DNA of 64,000 bases. Source: DATFVA01 sp963832355. Lineage in GTDB: Bacteria; Bacteroidota; Ignavibacteria; Ignavibacteriales; Ignavibacteriaceae. The DNA lies in assembly GCA_963832355.1 (NCBI GenBank), contig CAWHTX010000009.1:62001-126000 (forward strand), read 5' to 3'. Both the position numbers and the translations under genes were made by a program. The notes below the pieces were generated by a model. That model was not told where the DNA came from. It made no database searches and saw nothing but the letters and a program-made list of their open reading frames with translations. How positions within the stretch are numbered: the stretch's first letter is position 1; each line of letters opens with the position of its first letter. Of the stretch, positions 60,707 to 64,000 are shown one piece after another.

Positions 60707-60736
60707 AAAAAAATCAGTAGGCAGGCAACTGATTTT
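60707..60736 (-). terminator. Terminator after the tatA pair
   Basis: On the - strand AAAATCAGT and ACTGATTTT (60736-60728 and 60718-60710) pair around a 9-nt loop, followed by a T run. It starts at the stop codon of the second TatA-like gene. Confidence 0.75.
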
Positions 60737-60939
60737 CAGCTCAGTTTCTTTGTTTCATGTTTTGTTAAATCATCATCGGTAATCGTTATTTCTTTCTTCA
60801 GATCGTTCACCCCTTTCTTGAATTCACTAATACCTTTTCCAAGATTCTTAGCTATTTCAGGAATTTTCTTGCCACCAAAAAGAATAAGCACAACGAACAT
60901 AATTATTAATAATTCACCCATGCCTAAATTTTCAAACAT
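60736..60939 (-). CDS. tatA: TatA/TatE-type twin-arginine translocase subunit, copy 2
   Basis: TatA oligomers form the pore of the Tat pathway for folded proteins. The 67 residues show one N-terminal membrane helix (MGELLIIMFVVLILFGG), then the F-G hinge and the amphipathic helix KKIPEIAKNLGKGISEFKKG, and a charged tail. It lies 20 nt after a close paralogue. No tatC is in the window. Confidence 0.88.
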   Translation of the reverse strand: MFENLGMGELLIIMFVVLILFGGKKIPEIAKNLGKGISEFKKGVNDLKKEITITDDDLTKHETKKLS

Positions 60940-60959
60940 AATATACCTCGCTTAACCTA

Positions 60960-61160
60960 TTAATCCTTTTTTGTTTCGTTCTTTTTTGATTCGGTCTCCG
61001 AATTTTTTATCTCATCCTCAACATCTTTAAGACCCTTCTTAAACTCGCTCATACCTTTACCAATGCCTCTGGCAAGCTCAGGTATTTTCTTGGCACCAAA
61101 TAAAATCAGAATAACGAGCAGGATGAGGATTATTTCTCCGGCACCTAAATTTCCAAACAT
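60960..61160 (-). CDS. tatA: TatA/TatE-type twin-arginine translocase subunit, copy 1
   Basis: The 66 residues have the same layout as the neighbouring copy: membrane helix GEIILILLVILILFGA, then KKIPELARGIGKGMSEFKKG, then an acidic/basic tail. The helices are nearly identical between copies while the tails differ, suggesting tandem duplication with later divergence. AGGTGATA precedes the ATG. It starts 10 nt after purQ and is likely cotranscribed with it. Confidence 0.88.
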   Translation of the reverse strand: MFGNLGAGEIILILLVILILFGAKKIPELARGIGKGMSEFKKGLKDVEDEIKNSETESKKNETKKD

Positions 61161-61170
61161 TTTATCACCT

Positions 61171-61869
61171 TTAATTAAAAATGTTATTTAATACTGACCT
61201 GAATATCAACTGTCCGTCTGTCTTTCCTAACAGAGGGTCACAGCTTCGTTCAGGGTGCGGCATCATTCCCAGAATATTTCCCTCCCTGTTGATAATGCCT
61301 GCGATATTCCTGACGGAACCATTTGGATTATATATCTCGTCTATTATCCTGTCAGGGGAGGAATACCTGAAGACAATCTGGTTATTTTCTTCAAGCGAAC
61401 TCAAAGTCTGGTCATCTGCAAAGTAATTACCTTCACCGTGAGCAACAGGGATTTTAAGAACTTTTTCTGAACCAATATCTTTAGTAAAAACTGTATTATC
61501 ATTGGTTATAGAAAGATAAACATCTTTACAAACAAATTGTAGCGATTTATTCTTCAACATCACACCGGGAAGCAAACCGGCCTCAAGAAGGATCTGGAAT
61601 CCATTACAAATGCCGATAACTATGCCGCCATTATTTGCAAAATCGGTGACATCTTTCATAATTGGGGAAAAACGCGCAATAGCACCTGTACGCAGATAAT
61701 CTCCGTAAGAAAAACCACCGGGCAGAATTATTATATCTGAATTCTGTAAACCTTCATCTTTGTGCCAAAGGAATTTTGTTTCACATCCGAGAATTTTTTT
61801 GAATGCATAATAGGCGTCATGATCACAATTGGACCCGGGAAAAACTACCACACCAATCTTTGGTTTCAT
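61171..61869 (-). CDS. purQ: Phosphoribosylformylglycinamidine synthase, glutaminase subunit
   Basis: PurQ supplies ammonia from glutamine to PurL in step four of purine synthesis. The 232 residues are a class I glutamine amidotransferase: GVVFPGSNCDHDAYYA at the start, the oxyanion region LPGGFSYGDYLRTGAIAR, catalytic Cys88 in VIGICNGFQIL, and the His/Glu pair in MMPHPERSCDP. Its ATG overlaps the purS stop by 4 nt (ATGA). PurL is not in the window. Confidence 0.96.
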   Translation of the reverse strand: MKPKIGVVVFPGSNCDHDAYYAFKKILGCETKFLWHKDEGLQNSDIIILPGGFSYGDYLRTGAIARFSPIMKDVTDFANNGGIVIGICNGFQILLEAGLLPGVMLKNKSLQFVCKDVYLSITNDNTVFTKDIGSEKVLKIPVAHGEGNYFADDQTLSSLEENNQIVFRYSSPDRIIDEIYNPNGSVRNIAGIINREGNILGMMPHPERSCDPLLGKTDGQLIFRSVLNNIFN

Positions 61870-62117
61870 TTAACTTCTTCCAGGGTGAATTCGTAGTCTT
61901 CCATGATAGGGTTAGCGAGTAGTTTACTGCAGTATTCGTTGACTTCCTTTTCAGCTGCTTTTTTGTCCACGGAATCGACCGAAAATTCTATATACTTATT
62001 TATGCGGGTATCTCTGATATTGTTCATTCCAAGCAAAATTGCTCCTTTTTCAACAGCTTTTCCCTGGGGATCGAGAATCGAAGGACGGCGTTTTATCAAA
62101 ACGGTGGCTTTAAACAC
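61866..62117 (-). CDS. purS: Phosphoribosylformylglycinamidine synthase subunit PurS
   Basis: PurS bridges PurL and PurQ in the three-part FGAM synthetase. The 83-residue length and the pattern VLIKRRPSILDPQGKAVEKG and SVDKKAAEKEVNEYCSKLLANP match the family. The ATGA overlap with purQ implies coupling. It lies 12 nt after pssA. Confidence 0.93.
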   Translation of the reverse strand: MFKATVLIKRRPSILDPQGKAVEKGAILLGMNNIRDTRINKYIEFSVDSVDKKAAEKEVNEYCSKLLANPIMEDYEFTLEEVK

Positions 62118-62129
62118 TATGCAACTCTT

Positions 62130-62861
62130 TTATTTACTTAAAAATTTCTTTTTTACATAATAAAATACGTGACGAAAAATACCAAATACGATTATGAAAA
62201 CAAACATAAAGAAAAGCGCCTGTGTAAAGGTAAAGAAGATCAGGAGAAAGATTGCGAACAACAGTAAAAAAAGAATATAGGGTTTTTGTTTTATTTCTTT
62301 CAGATTGAATTTTGGAATTGCATCGTATTTTATACGGCTGATCATAAGGTAGGAGAGAAGCAGAATCAAAGGAATAATTATTACCCGGTATGGTTCCGGA
62401 TAGCCTTCAGGATATTTGTAGAAAGCAAGACAGAATGAGGCGACAGTAATAGCCGAAGATGGTATTGGGAGTCCCTTAAAGTATGACTTATCAAATCCCA
62501 CAAGCTGAATATTGAATCTTGCAAGCCGGAAGCCTCCCGCCAGCATCAGGAAGGAACTTATAATTATCCCAATCACTTCATATTGAAAAAGGTAACTATT
62601 AAAAATAAGGAATGCAGGTGCCGCACCGAAACTAACTACATCGGAGAGAGAGTCCAGTTCTACTCCCAACTCGCTGCTTGATCTGGTCAGTCTTGCCATT
62701 GCCCCATCGAGTGCATCAAATATGGCGGCGATAATTATGAGCCAGGCAGCGTAGATGAATTTACCCTGACTTGCACTCACGATAGACAAAAAACCGCTGA
62801 ACATATTCATTGCGGTAAACAGGTTCGGGATAACAGAAGGTGTAACTCTAAATCGGTTCAT
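62130..62861 (-). CDS. pssA: CDP-diacylglycerol-serine O-phosphatidyltransferase
   Basis: This membrane enzyme makes phosphatidylserine from CDP-diacylglycerol and serine. The 243 residues include the CDP-alcohol phosphotransferase signature DGAMARLTRSSSELGVELD followed by the last Asp in SLSD, which fits DGxxARx8GxxxDxxxD exactly. About eight hydrophobic helices follow the N-terminal TPSVIPNLFTAMNMFSGF. Its start overlaps the psd stop by one base (TGATG), so the two steps are coupled. Confidence 0.94.
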   Translation of the reverse strand: MNRFRVTPSVIPNLFTAMNMFSGFLSIVSASQGKFIYAAWLIIIAAIFDALDGAMARLTRSSSELGVELDSLSDVVSFGAAPAFLIFNSYLFQYEVIGIIISSFLMLAGGFRLARFNIQLVGFDKSYFKGLPIPSSAITVASFCLAFYKYPEGYPEPYRVIIIPLILLLSYLMISRIKYDAIPKFNLKEIKQKPYILFLLLFAIFLLIFFTFTQALFFMFVFIIVFGIFRHVFYYVKKKFLSK

Positions 62862-63514
62862 CAGTGTTTTGGAAACTCAAACAATATTGTCTCTCCCGCT
62901 TTGACTTCATCATCCTTTCTAACCTTTACAATACAATTTTCGGGAACAATTACGTCAACGCGACTCCCAAATTTAATCATTCCAAACCGTTCTCCAATTT
63001 TTACCGAGTCTCCTCTGGATATTTCATAAACAATCCGGCGTGCTATGAAACCGGCAACCTGGGTGAAAAATACCCGGCCATATTTGCCGGTAATACCGAA
63101 TTCTGCTCTTTCATTTACCTCGGAAGCCTTATCTTCAAACGCTGCTATGTATTTGCCTTTGTAGTATTGGAGGTAGTCAACTTTTCCGTCGATAGGAATT
63201 CTGTTTACATGTACATTGAGGGGCGACATAAATATTGAAACCTGTTTTGCATTACCCTTTATAAACCTAGTTTCCTCCACATTTTTAACGAAAAGGACCT
63301 TTCCATCTGCTGGTGAAACAACCACATCATCACGTGAAGGCGGCATTCTGTCCGGATCTCTGAAAAAATTCATTGAAAAAATTAGCAGGAGAGCCGGTAC
63401 TATTATGAGGGCAGCTTTAAAGTAAGTGTTCTGGGTAAAAAAACTCAGACAGATCAGAACAAATGTTATTACTGCGATAACAGTAAGAGTGGAATATCCG
63501 TATTTTGTAAACAT
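62861..63514 (-). CDS. psd: Phosphatidylserine decarboxylase proenzyme
   Basis: This enzyme converts phosphatidylserine to phosphatidylethanolamine. It self-cleaves to create a pyruvoyl group. The 217 residues are the short form, with two N-terminal membrane segments, VVSPADGKVLFV, MSPLNVHVNRIPIDGKV and the cleavage site MIKFGSRVDV, where Ser184 would become the pyruvoyl residue. It is translationally coupled to pssA, so the pair forms a phosphatidylethanolamine module. Confidence 0.94.
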   Translation of the reverse strand: MFTKYGYSTLTVIAVITFVLICLSFFTQNTYFKAALIIVPALLLIFSMNFFRDPDRMPPSRDDVVVSPADGKVLFVKNVEETRFIKGNAKQVSIFMSPLNVHVNRIPIDGKVDYLQYYKGKYIAAFEDKASEVNERAEFGITGKYGRVFFTQVAGFIARRIVYEISRGDSVKIGERFGMIKFGSRVDVIVPENCIVKVRKDDEVKAGETILFEFPKH

Positions 63515-63515
63515 T

Positions 63516-64000
63516 TTAAGCGCTCGTCATATTCAGCAGGAAGTCTGTATACTTCCTGATGTCGGCGGAAGTGTTCAGATTATAGGGATCAACCCATTTG
63601 CCATCAGTATTCTGAGGAATTATTTTAAGACTGGTAGGAGTAAAATCGTCAACAAGATAAAGTTTATCCTCATTTTTTCCGAAACAGCAGATTACTTCGG
63701 AAAGAAGGGCATTCCGTCTTTCGAAAAAGAATTTGAGAACAGCATTTACTTTTGAGCAGATTCTGTTCATCAACTTTAAGTCCTCACTGGCACAGATATC
63801 AAATGTAATGAGATGGCTTTCTGTTACTATTGAATCTTTGCCGTTCGGATAATGGATTTCAAAGACAGGAAGGTTTAAAAGATCACCTTCTTTTTTGTCA
63901 AAGACTTTTGCAGTTCTCTTATCAATAACGTTTAGTATTTTGATGAAGAAAGGATAACGATCGTGTCTGATAAATTTCAAAGCAGCGTTATTCTGCGACT
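63516..64000 (-). CDS. PurC-like (SAICAR synthetase family) protein, 5'-incomplete
   Basis: The reading frame is open to the window edge, so the N-terminus lies outside. A TTG at 63980 could be read as a start but probably is internal. The visible 160 residues align in pattern with the C-terminal two thirds of SAICAR synthetase: ILNVIDKRTAKVFDKKEG, LPVFEIHYPNG, MNRICSKVNAVLKFFFERR and KLYLVDDFTPTSLKIIPQN. The usual motifs GDPLINDDH and DEISPDTCR are altered to KDSIVTESH and DDFTPTSLK, so the enzyme may be divergent or inactive. The stop is 1 nt before psd, and purS and purQ follow, which supports a purine role. I am moderately sure of the family and unsure of activity. Confidence 0.55.
   Translation of the reverse strand, partial: SQNNAALKFIRHDRYPFFIKILNVIDKRTAKVFDKKEGDLLNLPVFEIHYPNGKDSIVTESHLITFDICASEDLKLMNRICSKVNAVLKFFFERRNALLSEVICCFGKNEDKLYLVDDFTPTSLKIIPQNTDGKWVDPYNLNTSADIRKYTDFLLNMTSA

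Overview
The window looks like a chromosome segment of a free-living bacterium of the Ignavibacteria/Chlorobi branch of Bacteroidota. This is inferred from several things seen directly: a short primary sigma factor without region 1.1, promoters of the TTTG/TAnnTTTG type, secreted proteins ending in a type IX-like C-terminal domain with the NYPNPFNPST motif, and moderate-to-low GC. Shine-Dalgarno sequences are strong in the ribosomal genes. No rRNA, CRISPR array, phage or insertion sequence was recognised.

Positions 1-29333 hold an almost unbroken translation/transcription supercluster on the + strand: the end of rplK, then rplA-rplJ-rplL-rpoB-rpoC, a terminator and a new promoter, then rpsL-rpsG-fusA-tuf, the S10 block (rpsJ to rpsQ), the spc block (rplN to secY), map-infA-rpmJ and the alpha block (rpsM-rpsK-rpsD-rpoA-rplQ), closed by a strong terminator. 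Two features stand out. rpsH needs a -1 shift at a T TTA AAA heptamer to encode a full-length S8. A complete tRNA-Gln gene sits between rplR and rpsE.

Positions 29393-36348 (+ strand) carry engB, a GAF/degenerate-GGDEF membrane protein, phosphopentomutase, two EutN/CcmL-type microcompartment vertex proteins, the primary sigma factor, an NlpC/P60 lipoprotein and a PAP2 phosphatase. Positions 36541-49585 carry a class II ribonucleotide reductase (-), an ABC-2 exporter with a LolA-like protein (+), fabF, a GNAT acetyltransferase and a second PAP2 protein (-), a hybrid histidine kinase (+) and ornithine aminotransferase (-).

Positions 49949-55945 (+) encode a YjbQ protein, an S1/P1-like nuclease, and two large secreted proteins with C-terminal sorting domains: a GH13 amylase and a beta-helix protein. 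Positions 56013-64000 (-) hold a lipoprotein, a frameshifted NamZ-like gene, ndk, sucD with a lysine-rich tail, a membrane protein, two TatA-like proteins, purQ, purS, pssA, psd and the C-terminal part of a PurC-like gene that runs off the window.

Four intergenic hairpins in the second half share a GGCTGTCT core and appear to be a recurring terminator family. Two genes (rpsH and namZ) are each one nucleotide out of frame in A-rich sequence, so assembly error has to be weighed against biology for both.
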